Source: Microcoleus sp. CAWBG506 (GTDB lineage: Bacteria > Cyanobacteriota > Cyanobacteriia > Cyanobacteriales > Microcoleaceae). From it: a DNA stretch of 64,000 nucleotides. The position numbers and the translations under genes are program-made. Shown piece after piece: positions 17,801 to 27,250 of the stretch. Position 1 is the stretch's first letter; the number at the start of each line of letters is the position of its first letter. The notes under the pieces are model-generated. The model saw only the letters and a program-made list of their open reading frames with translations, did no database searches and was not told the DNA's origin. The stretch is from NCBI GenBank assembly GCA_020883125.1, contig JAHREW010000020.1:45841-109840 (forward strand), read 5' to 3'.

Positions 17801-19759
17801 ATGGAAATCCCCTTTAACATCACCCTGTTGATGGTCATGACCGTCACCTGTGGCATTAGCGCTCAGGTTCTGGCAGCTTACTTAAAAGTTCCAGCGATCG
17901 TCTTTTTGCTGTTGTTCGGTATTTTAGCAGGGCCAGACTGTCTGGGACTGCTACACCCAAATCTCCTCGGCAGTGGTTTGGAAGTTATGGTATCCCTTTC
18001 TGTAGCATTAATTTTGTTTGAAGGCGGCTTGAATTTGGAATTGCGAGATTTGGGTCGAATTTCCGGCAGTATCCGCAATTTAGTTACAGTAGGCACTTTA
18101 ATTACCCTCATCGGTGGCGGAATGGCCGCCCACTGGCTGGGAGAATTTCCTTGGCCGATCGCCTTTTTATATGCTTCTCTAGTAGTTGTCACCGGTCCGA
18201 CGGTCATCGGCCCTTTGCTCAAACAGGTTTCTGTTGATAAACAAGTCGCCGCCTTGCTCGAAGCCGAAGGAGTTTTAATCGATCCTGTCGGGGCAATTCT
18301 GGCAGTATTGGTACTGAATATTATTTTAAACCGCAATGCAGACTTGCTGGTTTTGTTCCGAGATTTAATCGTGCGGCTGGGAGTAGGTGCTGTCGTCGGA
18401 GTGGCGGGTGGTTGGTTGCTAGGATTCATTCTCAAGCGATCGAATTTTCTGTCAGAAGACCTCAAAAACCTAGTAGTATTAGCGGGCTTATGGGGATTCT
18501 TCGGATTAGCAGAGGAACTGCGGAGCGAATCGGGATTAATGGCAACGGTACTCTCCGGTATTGTCCTCAGAGCAGCTTCTGTTCCCGAAGAAAGGCTGCT
18601 GAGGAGGTTTAAAGGTCAACTCACAGTCCTTGCTATTTCGGTGCTGTTCGTGTTGCTGGCTGCGGATTTATCCCTCGCTAGTGTAGTTGCGCTCGGTTGG
18701 GGCAGTGTGTTCACAGTTTTAGCATTAATGTGGGTGGTGCGACCGATTAACATTTGGCTGTGCACCCTCAACAGTGGGCTCAATTGGCGACAAAAATTAT
18801 TTGCTTGTTGGGTAGCGCCTAGGGGAATTGTCTCAGCTTCGATCGCATCTTTATTTGCCATTTTGCTGACTCAGCGGGGAATCAACGGTGGCGACTCCAT
18901 TAAAGCCTTGGTGTTCCTGACAATTATGATGACAGTTTTCCTACAAGGACTAACCGCCGGAGCTATGGCTCAAATATTAGGAGTCACCTCGAAATCCGCC
19001 ACCGGTGCTGCCATTGTCGGGTCAAATTCTTTGAGTAGATTGATTGCTCGTTTATTTCAAGAACGCGGCGAATCTGTAGCGATTATAGATACTAACCCGG
19101 AAGCTTGTGAACAAGCAGAACGGGAAGGTTTACGAGTTTTTTTGAGCAGTGCCTTGGATCACAGTGTTTTGGAAGCCGCCGGACTCGAATCGATGGGAAC
19201 TTTTTTGGCAATGACCAACAACGGTGAGGTAAACTTAGTGTTAGCTCAAAGAGCAGCAGAAGAGTTTGCACCACCAAGGGTTTTGGCAATTTTTCCCAAA
19301 GATCCGCAAGCTAACAGTGCTGTAAATAATCCCAAAATAAATCAAGCCTTTGTGTCCGATTTGTCCTTGAAGGATTGGAACGAATATTTGAACGACAAAG
19401 AGGTAAAATTGGGAGAAACGGAGTTAAAAACTACTGGATTGGAGTTTCAGTTAGCTCACTTGCAGGCTCTAATTCGGGCCGGCGAGTTAGTGCCGCTGTT
19501 ATTGGAAAGACAGGGATATTTGCAGGTAGTGTCTGCTGCGCAGATTTGGCAAGCAGGCGATCGAATTATTTATTTGTTACACGATCCCACACCGAAATTG
19601 TTAAAAAGATTGTCTGGTTCATCTCAGTCTCACTTAACTTTGGAAAAGCATCCGGTAGTTGAAGAAGTGCCGATTCCTTCTCCTGTTTTAGATGCGATTG
19701 TGGAGGAAGCTATCATCGATAAACCAACGGAAATTTTACAGCCACCAGTTTCTAGATAG
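17801..19759 (+). CDS. CPA-type cation/proton antiporter with TrkA-like cytosolic domain
   Basis: The frame opens at 17711 but the ATG at 17801 (MEIPFNITLLMVMTV) matches the family N-terminus, giving 652 residues. About 12 membrane segments fill residues 1-395, with conserved features such as FEGGLNLE, TGPTVIGPLL and EAEGVLIDPVGAILA, the ion-binding core of Na+/H+ antiporters. From about 405 there is a RCK/TrkA-N-like domain. Its nucleotide loop reads IVGSNSLSRLIARLF instead of the usual GxGxxG, so NAD binding may be lost or altered. A C-terminal TrkA-C-like part and a divergent tail follow. It exports Na+ or K+ in exchange for protons at the plasma or thylakoid membrane. Confidence 0.88.
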   Translation: MEIPFNITLLMVMTVTCGISAQVLAAYLKVPAIVFLLLFGILAGPDCLGLLHPNLLGSGLEVMVSLSVALILFEGGLNLELRDLGRISGSIRNLVTVGTLITLIGGGMAAHWLGEFPWPIAFLYASLVVVTGPTVIGPLLKQVSVDKQVAALLEAEGVLIDPVGAILAVLVLNIILNRNADLLVLFRDLIVRLGVGAVVGVAGGWLLGFILKRSNFLSEDLKNLVVLAGLWGFFGLAEELRSESGLMATVLSGIVLRAASVPEERLLRRFKGQLTVLAISVLFVLLAADLSLASVVALGWGSVFTVLALMWVVRPINIWLCTLNSGLNWRQKLFACWVAPRGIVSASIASLFAILLTQRGINGGDSIKALVFLTIMMTVFLQGLTAGAMAQILGVTSKSATGAAIVGSNSLSRLIARLFQERGESVAIIDTNPEACEQAEREGLRVFLSSALDHSVLEAAGLESMGTFLAMTNNGEVNLVLAQRAAEEFAPPRVLAIFPKDPQANSAVNNPKINQAFVSDLSLKDWNEYLNDKEVKLGETELKTTGLEFQLAHLQALIRAGELVPLLLERQGYLQVVSAAQIWQAGDRIIYLLHDPTPKLLKRLSGSSQSHLTLEKHPVVEEVPIPSPVLDAIVEEAIIDKPTEILQPPVSR

Positions 19760-20074
19760 TCATAAATCACGGGATGCTGGTGAATTTTTTCTCTAATTTC
19801 AACTAAATATTTCCCGAAAGCGGGGAAGTCTCCGGCAAACCCTGGCACTTGCCTGGTAAGGAGGGCAAATGCTAAACTTCCCCCAGTCTCCGTGGCACGG
19901 TGGCACTGTCTCAATTTGAGATTTGAGATGGAAATTGTGACTAAAGTGCTAAAATTAACCTCTTGAGTTCAAAAACCCTTGCGGAAGAACCATTTAGGCT
20001 GCTAATTTGTTTGCTAACAGTGCCTCATTTCTGTGTGGCTGGTTAAACCTTTTGCTTGGGGAACATCTACTGCT

Positions 20075-20554
20075 ATGGCTCGCGAGCCGATTTCTACCTG
20101 GTATTTTACCCTAGTTGTCGTTCACTTAGAAAACCGTTTTCTATTGGTACAAGAGCGCAAGTACCACCAGCAGTGGTATCTCCCGGCAGGACGAGTGGAA
20201 CAAGGAGAGACATTGTTCGAGGCCGCTATGCGTAACACGGTCGAGGAAGCGGGCGTTTCTGTGATTATTGAGGGCATTCTCAGGGTAGAGCATACAGTCA
20301 TGCCTAGAGGGAATGTCCGTTTGAGGGTGATTTTTGTGGCTCGTCCCGAAGACAAAACGCCTCCCAAGAGCAAGCCGGACGAATATACTTTGTGCGCTGG
20401 CTGGTATTCTCTGAAGGAATTAGACCAGTTGTCCCTGCGGGGAGAGGAAGTTCGGGAAATTTTTCAATATATGGCCAGTGGTGCTCCCATTTATCCCATC
20501 GATTTGCTCAGTATTGAGGGGGCACCTTTTAAGACTCATCGATACCGGTGGTAA
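20075..20554 (+). CDS. NUDIX hydrolase with altered Nudix box
   Basis: The ATG at 20075 (MAREPISTWYFTLVVVHLEN) gives 159 residues; an upstream GTG in frame is less likely. The Nudix box runs from Gly39 to Gly60: GRVEQGETLFEAAMRNTVEEAG. The canonical pattern is Gx5Ex7REUxEExGU; here the first catalytic Glu after Arg is Asn54, while Glu57 and Glu58 are kept. The family hydrolyses nucleoside diphosphates linked to another moiety. Loss of this metal ligand may reduce activity or change specificity. The gene stands alone. Confidence 0.85.
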   Translation: MAREPISTWYFTLVVVHLENRFLLVQERKYHQQWYLPAGRVEQGETLFEAAMRNTVEEAGVSVIIEGILRVEHTVMPRGNVRLRVIFVARPEDKTPPKSKPDEYTLCAGWYSLKELDQLSLRGEEVREIFQYMASGAPIYPIDLLSIEGAPFKTHRYRW

Positions 20555-20954
20555 GTAGAAGGAAGAGGGAATAGGGAATAGGGAAGAGGGAATAGGGAAT
20601 AGGGAAGAGGGAATAGGGAAGAAGAACCCTACCCCCCAAGGGGGGAAATTCAGGAATGATGCTTATACAGCAAAGCTTTTTAGCCACCTGTATCTTAGGT
20701 GTAACCAAATTGGCAACGGGGGTCGATCGCCACCCTGATGGGTGTTTAATCAATTAATGGAGCAATTAATAGGTATGGAAGCGGTCGGTTGGCTAGAAGC
20801 CGCTGGCGATCGAAGATACTCGATCGCGATAGTGCTATAATTAGGGTTTTGAATTCCTAAATTTTTATTTTTTACCAGATCCCAATAAAAAAATAGCGTT
20901 AAACCAGAACTCATCACCCATCACCCATCACCCATTAACCAATTCCCAGTTGTC
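20555..20954. repeat. Intergenic region with heptamer repeats
   Basis: A run of GAATAGG/GAAGAGG units lies at about 20563-20622. A run of CACCCATCACCCATCACCCAT lies at about 20911-20935, just before the next start codon. Between them is AT/GC-mixed sequence with HIP1-like sites and no gene. Confidence 0.6.
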
Positions 20955-22670
20955 ATGAATGACTCTTTCTCCCTAGTCAATACCCTCTCAGAACCGCTGC
21001 GCCAGCCATTTTGGTGGGCAGCCCTAGCTTCTATAGGTCTTCACGGAGTACTCGGAGTTAACGCGCCTCGGATCTCAAATCTAATTTATGGTGGCAATTC
21101 ATCAAAAAACTTACCCGGTTCGGTTGGGTTCGTAGAGCTAACTCCAGCAGAGGTAGGAAGACTGCCACAAACCATACCCCCACTAGCATCCAAGGCGAAG
21201 ACACCATTTTCCCTCGTCGCACCAGTTCCCCTACCACGCAACATCACCCCGCCTATGCCGCCAGCCCCGAACCCCATTAACTTACCAGCCCTCCCACCGG
21301 GAATGCCACCTCCAGGATTCTTTGCCCCTGCGCCTCCATCTCCTCTCCCTTCCTTAACTCCCCCCATACCTCCGACAGTTTCATCTCCCACCATCAAAAA
21401 TCCTGCTCCTAAAACACCCGTAGCCATCATACCGCCACAGCCCCCCAGCAATAATCTCATCCCCCCCCCATCTCCCGGTAATTTCTCTCCGATTACCCCG
21501 CCTCCACCACCATCGGACACGCAAACCCCCCAGCCTCCCGGAAGCCTGGTTGATGAAGGGGAGTCTCTAGAAAAATTGCGAAATGCTCAGGGTAGACTGC
21601 CACTGTTTCCAGATGGAGCTGTAGTATACACCCCGCAATTCCCCATTAGAGGTACAAATTCGGAGTCCGGTAACTCACCACAATCTACTCAACAAGATCC
21701 AAATCAAGAAAATCAAATCATAGAAAGTCCTGAAGAAAGAGCTAGGAGGCAACAATTTGAGCAGGAACAAAAACAGTTAGAACAGCAGGGAAATCCCGGA
21801 CAAAACTCATCCAAGGATTCCGACAGAAATCTGGCTGCTGCAACTACATATATTGCTTTATTTGAAAGATTCAAAAAGGCTTATCCTGACTTGGAAATGA
21901 CGGGACCGACGCCTGTGAATGTCCCTTATCCCAAAACAGCTTGCTCGCAAAAACTGGAAGGGAAAGCAGTATTTGGTGCAGTTGTCAACCCCCAAGGGCT
22001 GCTGAGGGCAGAACCTCAAACCATTGCCCTGACGGGTTCCAATATTCTCGACGATGCTGCTAAATTTGCGATTATTAACCCTCAATTCATACTTCCACCA
22101 GCCAGCACGTACAAACTTTATCAATTGGCTGTGGCATTTAAATATGATGAAAAGGTTTGCAGTGGTATTCCTGTAACTCCCTCGGCAACCCCAGCAACGG
22201 GACCATTGCCCTCCCCAGCTCCCGCGGCGGTGCCCCCAAGTCCAGGGGGAGTGAAGCCGCAGTTTGAGAAGCCTCCACGGGACTCCAGCAAACCCAAACC
22301 AGGAGTCAAGCCATCGCCTTTACCTCAACCCCAGTCAACGGCTAAACCATCGCCTTCTGCTCAACCGAAACCAGAAGCGAAGCCATCGGCATCTCCGTCT
22401 GCTTCTCCTCAACTGAAACCAGGGGCTAGAGACTTAGTGTTACCTGAACCTGAGCCAGTCCCTAGAGAGTCACCGACTCCTGAACCGCAGCCAGCGCCTA
22501 CGGAGTCGGCGACTCCTCAACCTGTTGTTTCTCCGACTACGGAAGCGTCGCCGACAGCATCTCCATCTCCTGCTGATTCTCCTGTGGCTGAACCGTCGCC
22601 GCAGACAGCACCAATGCCGACTACGGAAGCGTCGCCGACAGCATCTCCATCTCCTGCTGCTTCTCCTTAG
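20955..22670 (+). CDS. Proline-rich TonB-like envelope protein
   Basis: A 571-residue protein. One membrane segment near the N-terminus (FWWAALASIGLHGVLGV, residues 19-35) is followed by a long Pro-rich region (90-200), as in TonB proteins that span the periplasm. Residues about 300-390 are globular (VPYPKTACSQKLEGKAVFGA ... LDDAAKFAIINPQF) with the arrangement of a TonB C-terminal domain. The last 180 residues are a Pro/Ser/Thr/Glu repeat tail (TTEASPTASPSPA twice, at 22530-22570 and 22617-22660). It may transmit energy to outer-membrane receptors or simply be an envelope linker. The C-terminal tail beyond the domain is unusual for TonB. Confidence 0.65.
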   Translation: MNDSFSLVNTLSEPLRQPFWWAALASIGLHGVLGVNAPRISNLIYGGNSSKNLPGSVGFVELTPAEVGRLPQTIPPLASKAKTPFSLVAPVPLPRNITPPMPPAPNPINLPALPPGMPPPGFFAPAPPSPLPSLTPPIPPTVSSPTIKNPAPKTPVAIIPPQPPSNNLIPPPSPGNFSPITPPPPPSDTQTPQPPGSLVDEGESLEKLRNAQGRLPLFPDGAVVYTPQFPIRGTNSESGNSPQSTQQDPNQENQIIESPEERARRQQFEQEQKQLEQQGNPGQNSSKDSDRNLAAATTYIALFERFKKAYPDLEMTGPTPVNVPYPKTACSQKLEGKAVFGAVVNPQGLLRAEPQTIALTGSNILDDAAKFAIINPQFILPPASTYKLYQLAVAFKYDEKVCSGIPVTPSATPATGPLPSPAPAAVPPSPGGVKPQFEKPPRDSSKPKPGVKPSPLPQPQSTAKPSPSAQPKPEAKPSASPSASPQLKPGARDLVLPEPEPVPRESPTPEPQPAPTESATPQPVVSPTTEASPTASPSPADSPVAEPSPQTAPMPTTEASPTASPSPAASP

Positions 22671-22766
22671 TTGCGGGGATTTGACGGTTAGTTTCTGATG
22701 CTGAAAATCGGTGAGGGAAATAGCTGATTTTGACTATTACCGATCGCATTTGCCTCCTGGACTGGC

Positions 22767-23504
22767 TCAATTGTATTGCACTTTATACATTTGAAATAAA
22801 TCGCCACTTTGCTTTTTTACTATCTTTGCACCGGCGGCTTTAATCAGTTTTTCCCAATCTTCAATTGCTTCTAAAAATACTTCCCCTGCTCGATAAGTTT
22901 CTAAAATTGCCCAATCTTCTGCTAAGGGAGCATTAGGGTTGAGGACATCAAACACGAAGTGACCTCCTGGCTTTAATACTCGCTTAACTTCTCCCATGAC
23001 CATAGCCCAATAATCTTTGGGAAAATAGCAACTAAAGCCGGTGGCGATGCACAAATCGAATTGATCCTCTTCGTAATTTAGGCGATGAGCGGGGGCAAGT
23101 TCTACGCCTTTAAATAGTTTAGAATTGAGTTGAGGGCCACGGGCGTTTAAGGCATCTCGTGCGGCGCTGCTGATTTCTTGACCGTAAAAAAAGGCTTCCC
23201 AATCGCGCCAAGGGTAGATCAGAAAGCTGACTCCGCAGCCTATATCTAAACAGCGCTGATTTTTTTGGGGTTTGGCAATTTGCCAAAAGGGAGAAACTGT
23301 TTTGGCTTGGAGGGTGCCGGCGATGGATTCCCGAAAAATCGGCATGGCTTCGACTTCTTCGGGGAAAGGGAATGGTTCTCCTCGGTATTCGCGATCGAAC
23401 CGGGAAGCAACTGGCGAGAGTAAAAGTTGCCAGCTATCTGATTTGTCCTTAGTAAACCAAGTTGGCTCTGGACTGGCGGCAAGGCGATCGGACTTTTTAG
23501 ACAT
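22767..23504 (-). CDS. Class I SAM-dependent methyltransferase
   Basis: A 245-residue protein with motif I RCLDIGCGVSFLIYPW (near residue 83), acidic motif II (FYGQEISSAARDALN) and QFDLCIATGFSCYFPKDYW plus KRVLKPGGHFVFDVLN. It is a small-molecule methyltransferase-like enzyme conserved in cyanobacteria; the substrate is unknown. It is monocistronic or read with the small gene upstream on the same strand (95 bp away). Confidence 0.85.
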   Translation of the reverse strand: MSKKSDRLAASPEPTWFTKDKSDSWQLLLSPVASRFDREYRGEPFPFPEEVEAMPIFRESIAGTLQAKTVSPFWQIAKPQKNQRCLDIGCGVSFLIYPWRDWEAFFYGQEISSAARDALNARGPQLNSKLFKGVELAPAHRLNYEEDQFDLCIATGFSCYFPKDYWAMVMGEVKRVLKPGGHFVFDVLNPNAPLAEDWAILETYRAGEVFLEAIEDWEKLIKAAGAKIVKKQSGDLFQMYKVQYN

Positions 23505-23598
23505 TCTTGAATTACACTTTTGGATAGAGATTTGTCGCGATACAAAGGTCGCGATTAATCATGAATTAGATTCCCCTACCTTCATGTCGGGCTGTCTC

Positions 23599-23796
23599 TC
23601 ACCTTTTGGAGGCTTTGAGGGCTTTTGTAAAGTTTTGGCGATAGGGCTTATTAAAAATTAATGCTGGCCATAGCAGGGCTAGCTTCAGGCGATTGGAAAA
23701 ACTTCTGTCGAAGTTAGTGCGATCGAAACCATTCCAAAATTTCCAAATACCTGCACCGTAAGCGATCAGTAATGCCAAGCTAATTAAGTTACTCAT
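23599..23796 (-). CDS. Small membrane protein of cyanobacteria
   Basis: The start at the ATG at 23796 gives 65 residues: MSNLISLALLIAYGAGIWKF at the N-terminus is a single membrane segment, followed by a basic tail (NRLKLALLWPALIFNKPYRQ). The extended frame from 23853 begins in a repeat-like sequence and is less likely. The function is unknown. The pattern GxxxFWNGFDRTNF followed by a hydrophobic LLWPALI is typical of a conserved cyanobacterial small protein. Confidence 0.6.
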   Translation of the reverse strand: MSNLISLALLIAYGAGIWKFWNGFDRTNFDRSFSNRLKLALLWPALIFNKPYRQNFTKALKASKR

Positions 23797-23939
23797 CAAC
23801 AAAATGGGTTTGAAACCCCGTCCTGTGAGGACGGCTTTTCCACAATTTAACACATCTCACGAGATCGGTATTATAAAACTGGAGCGATTGAGAGATTGGT
23901 TAAAAAGCCTTTAAGTAGCGATTCTATCAGATGCCCCAA

Positions 23940-24126
23940 CCAAAAAGGTCGAGCGCCCAGATGATAGGCTGTACTCCCCTGGTCTACAACGGTGCCTTGA
24001 GAGTTCCCACAGAGGCTTGGTACAAAGACAAGCAACGAGTGGCTACAACAATACTTCAGCTATATTGACTTTTTGGAATCAGAACCCTGAACTCGAATTC
24101 CTGCTAGGCGCTTCTATCTTGTAGAT
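23940..24126 (+). ncRNA. Candidate 6S-like structured RNA
   Basis: No ORF spans this part of a 750-bp gene-free region. A terminal stem pairs GAGCGCCCAG at about 23952 with CTAGGCGCTT at about 24101, ten base pairs with GU wobble. Inside the left arm is ACTCCCCTGGTC, which recalls the open-bubble strand of 6S RNA (E. coli has AGTCCCCTGAG at the same relative place). The enclosed length of about 160 nt fits 6S RNA, which sequesters RNA polymerase. This is pattern recognition only; a covariance search is needed. Confidence 0.35.
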
Positions 24127-24186
24127 ATCAAAAGAATCACATCTATCATCAATTATAAAAATAATAATTAAGGAGTTTAATCAGTA

Positions 24187-24425
24187 TATAAGGCTACTAA
24201 TTTACAAAATTGTGTAATTGCAAATAACAAACAAGTCAGAGCTTTTTGTAAAGATTATGATACAGTACGGCTGGCTTATAACTGGGTAAATACTGTAATG
24301 AGGGAGGTTTTAAAAGCTCGTGAAAACGTTAAATGTTATATAATTATACCAAAGGGGTTAAAAAGCTGGGGAAGGTACACGCTAAAGTTTCAAATATCCG
24401 TACAGAAATCAGGTTGATGTCAATG
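24187..24425 (+). pseudogene. Possible TnpB-like coding remnant
   Basis: A forward frame without a start (VYKATNLQNCVIANNKQ ... FCKDYDTVRLAYNWVNTV) stays open for about 75 codons. The phrase VRLAYNWV recalls the N-terminal region of IS200/IS605 TnpB proteins (CVRFVYNW-like). It ends at a TGA near 24419. If real it is a heavily truncated relic. Confidence 0.2.
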
Positions 24426-24548
24426 TTATGTAGCAGACTCACGGATAATGAATTAAGACGTGATAGGTGATGGCTGACCAAACAATTTTAAGTTTGAGAT
24501 TTTTGAGTTAAAAATGACCAGGAGTGCTTTTTAAGCAAGGAGGATTTT

Positions 24549-27092
24549 ATGCGTGCAGTGCTGATGGCTGGGGGGTCGGGAACGAGGCTGAGACCTCTGA
24601 CGTGCGATTTGCCAAAACCGATGGTGCCTATTCTTAATCGCCCGATCGCACAACACATTATCAATTTGCTAAAAAGACATCAGATTACGGAAATTATTGC
24701 GACGCTGCACTATCTTCCTGATGTCATGCGCGAATACTTTGGTGATGGCAGTGAATTTGGCGTACAAATGACTTATGCTGTGGAAGAAGACCAGCCACTG
24801 GGTACCTCCGGCTGTGTCAAAAATATTGCCGAATTGCTCGATCGCACTTTTATCGTGATTAGTGGCGATAGTATCACAGATTTAGACTTGACGGCTGCTG
24901 TGGAATTTCACCGCAGCCAGAAATCCAAAGCTACCTTAATTTTAACTCGCGTTCCCAACCCGATGGAATTCGGAGTGGTGATTACTGACGAAAATCACCG
25001 GATCAATCGCTTTCTGGAAAAGCCCTCCAGCAGCGAAATTTTCTCCGATACTATCAATACTGGCATCTACATTTTAGAGCCGGAAGTCTTGGATTACCTG
25101 CCGGTGGATGTGGAATCTGATTTCTCGAAAGACTTGTTTCCGCTGTTGCTGGAAAAAGGTGAGCCGATGTACGGTTACATCGCTGAAGGTTACTGGTGCG
25201 ATGTCGGCCAGTTAGATGTCTACCGGGAAGCTCAGTATGATGCGCTGTGGGGAAAGGTGAAATTGGATTTGAGCTACTACGAGCAAGTGCGATCGGGATT
25301 GTGGGTAGGTCAGAATACTTTTATTGACGATAGTGCGATCGTGGAAGTACCCACTATGATCGGCAGCAATTGTCGCATCGGAGCCAGAGTCAAAATTCAA
25401 GCGGGTTCAGTGATTGGAGATAACGTAACTGTGGGGGCCGATGCCAATCTCAAGCGTCCCATCTTGTGGAACGGAGCAATTATCGGCGAAGATGCTCATC
25501 TCAGGGCTTGTGTGATTTGCAGGAGCAGTCGCGTAGACAGGCGGGCTCACGTATTGGAAGGGGCTGTGGTCGGTTCTATGTCCATAGTCGGAGAAGAAGC
25601 CCAAGTGGGGCCGAGCGTCCGCGTCTGGCCTAGTAAAAATATTGAATCGGGGGCTTTGTTAAATAGCAATTTAATTTGGGGAGAACAAGCTAAGCGGAAT
25701 TTATTTGGTCAACGGGGGGTTCAAGGACTAGCCAATGTGGATATTACCCCGGAATTTGCGGTGAAATTGGGCGCTGCTTATGGTTCTACTTTGAAACCAG
25801 GTTCTTCGGTATCGGTGTCTAGGGATCAGCGGAGTATTTCGCGGATGGTTTCGAGGTCTTTGATTGCGGGTTTAATGTCGGTGGGAATTAATGTAGTCAA
25901 TTTGGAATCGACGGCAATTCCGATCGCGCGCACGGTTTCATGTACTCTGTCAGTGGCTGGTGGGATTCACGTTCGGATTTCGCCCGATCGATCGGACCAC
26001 ATTTTAATTGAATTTTTCGATACCAAAGGCATCAATATTACCAAAGCGGCGGAGAAGAAAATCGAGGGTGCTTACTTTAAAGAAGATTTACGGCGGGCTC
26101 TGATTCCGGAAATTGGGGAGATGTCGTACTTTAACCAATCTCTGGAGGTTTACTCTCGCACCTTTGAGCGGCAAATGAATGTAGAAGCCATTCGTTACAG
26201 TAATTCTAAGGTAGTTATCGATTACGTCTATGCAGTTTCGGGGGCAATTTTGCCACAAATGCTTGCCAAATTCGGTTGCGATGCGGTGGTACTTAATGCC
26301 AGTCTTAAACAAAGTTCTCTGAGCAATGGCGAACGGGAATATTTGCTTGACCAACTCGGTCGGGTGGTGAAAGCACTCAGTGCTAATTTTGGGGTACAGG
26401 TGTCGGCCAATGGCGAACAGTTAATTTTAGTAGATGAGTCTGGGATAGCGATTCGTGGGGAAATGTTGACGGCGTTGATGGTAAATTTGATGCTGACTTC
26501 TCATCCAAAAGGTACAGTGGTAGTACCGGTCAATGCTTCTTCTGCGGTAGAGGCGATCGCCCGTCGCTATCAAAGTAAAGTAATCCGCACTAAGGCGAAT
26601 CCCAGTGCTTTGATGGAAGCTGCTAACAGGAATCCCAACGTGGTTTTGGGTGGCAGTGGGAATATGGGTTTTATTTTCCCACAATTGCATCCTGGATTTG
26701 ACGGAATGTTCTGTATTGCTAAAGTGATAGAAATGATGACGATTCAGGAGCGATCGCTCGGACAGATTAAGGCGGAACTTCCCCGCGTCACTCACCGTAG
26801 TTACAGTGTCCGCTGTCCTTGGACTATCAAGGGTTCCCTGATGCGATATTTAGTAGAAACTCATTCGCCAGATAGTTTAGAATTAGTAGATGGAGTAAAA
26901 ATATTTAACTCCAGCGATGACAATTGGGTATTAGTTTTGCCCGATGCTAGCGAACCTACAGTCCATATTTTTGCTAACAGTGAAGACAGAGATTGGGTAT
27001 CTGAAACTTTGAAGGAATACCGCAGTCTAGTTCAGGATTTTGTTAGCCAAACTGAGGCTGCTGTTCGCCAAGATAAATTTGGTAATGGGTAA
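24549..27092 (+). CDS. Mannose-1-phosphate guanylyltransferase / phosphoglucomutase-like fusion
   Basis: An 847-residue protein with a strong ribosome binding site (AGGAGG, 8 nt upstream of the ATG). Residues 1-235 are a nucleotidyltransferase: MAGGSGTRLRPLTCDLPKPM at the start and GDSITDLDL as the metal motif. Residues about 250-370 are left-handed beta-helix hexapeptide repeats (IDDSAIVEVPTMIGSNCRIG). Residues 380-830 are homologous to phosphomannomutases/phosphoglucomutases, but the region equivalent to the catalytic TASHNP reads GGIHVRISPDRSD, so the phosphoserine is absent and the domain is probably regulatory or inactive. The enzyme likely makes GDP-mannose or a related sugar nucleotide for exopolysaccharide and glycosylation. 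Confidence 0.9.
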   Translation: MRAVLMAGGSGTRLRPLTCDLPKPMVPILNRPIAQHIINLLKRHQITEIIATLHYLPDVMREYFGDGSEFGVQMTYAVEEDQPLGTSGCVKNIAELLDRTFIVISGDSITDLDLTAAVEFHRSQKSKATLILTRVPNPMEFGVVITDENHRINRFLEKPSSSEIFSDTINTGIYILEPEVLDYLPVDVESDFSKDLFPLLLEKGEPMYGYIAEGYWCDVGQLDVYREAQYDALWGKVKLDLSYYEQVRSGLWVGQNTFIDDSAIVEVPTMIGSNCRIGARVKIQAGSVIGDNVTVGADANLKRPILWNGAIIGEDAHLRACVICRSSRVDRRAHVLEGAVVGSMSIVGEEAQVGPSVRVWPSKNIESGALLNSNLIWGEQAKRNLFGQRGVQGLANVDITPEFAVKLGAAYGSTLKPGSSVSVSRDQRSISRMVSRSLIAGLMSVGINVVNLESTAIPIARTVSCTLSVAGGIHVRISPDRSDHILIEFFDTKGINITKAAEKKIEGAYFKEDLRRALIPEIGEMSYFNQSLEVYSRTFERQMNVEAIRYSNSKVVIDYVYAVSGAILPQMLAKFGCDAVVLNASLKQSSLSNGEREYLLDQLGRVVKALSANFGVQVSANGEQLILVDESGIAIRGEMLTALMVNLMLTSHPKGTVVVPVNASSAVEAIARRYQSKVIRTKANPSALMEAANRNPNVVLGGSGNMGFIFPQLHPGFDGMFCIAKVIEMMTIQERSLGQIKAELPRVTHRSYSVRCPWTIKGSLMRYLVETHSPDSLELVDGVKIFNSSDDNWVLVLPDASEPTVHIFANSEDRDWVSETLKEYRSLVQDFVSQTEAAVRQDKFGNG

Positions 27093-27250
27093 TTGGTAAT
27101 GGGGAATTGGTAATGCAAAAGTGAAAAGATAAAATGCGTTATTTTAAATTTTACCTTTTTACTTTAAAGTCAAGGCCCAATCTCCAATTCCCAATGCCCA
27201 ATGCCCAATGCCCAATGCCCAATTCCCAATTCCCAATTCCCAATTAAGTT
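27093..27250. repeat. Heptamer tandem repeats
   Basis: GGTAATGGG/GGTAATTGG units lie at about 27083-27116 and a run of CCCAATG/CCCAATT units at 27185-27244 reaches almost to the next start codon. Confidence 0.75.

Noticed and set aside
21086..21520. Glycine-rich minus-strand ORF inside the TonB-like gene
   Set aside because: Complement of proline codons gives glycine runs; no independent evidence.
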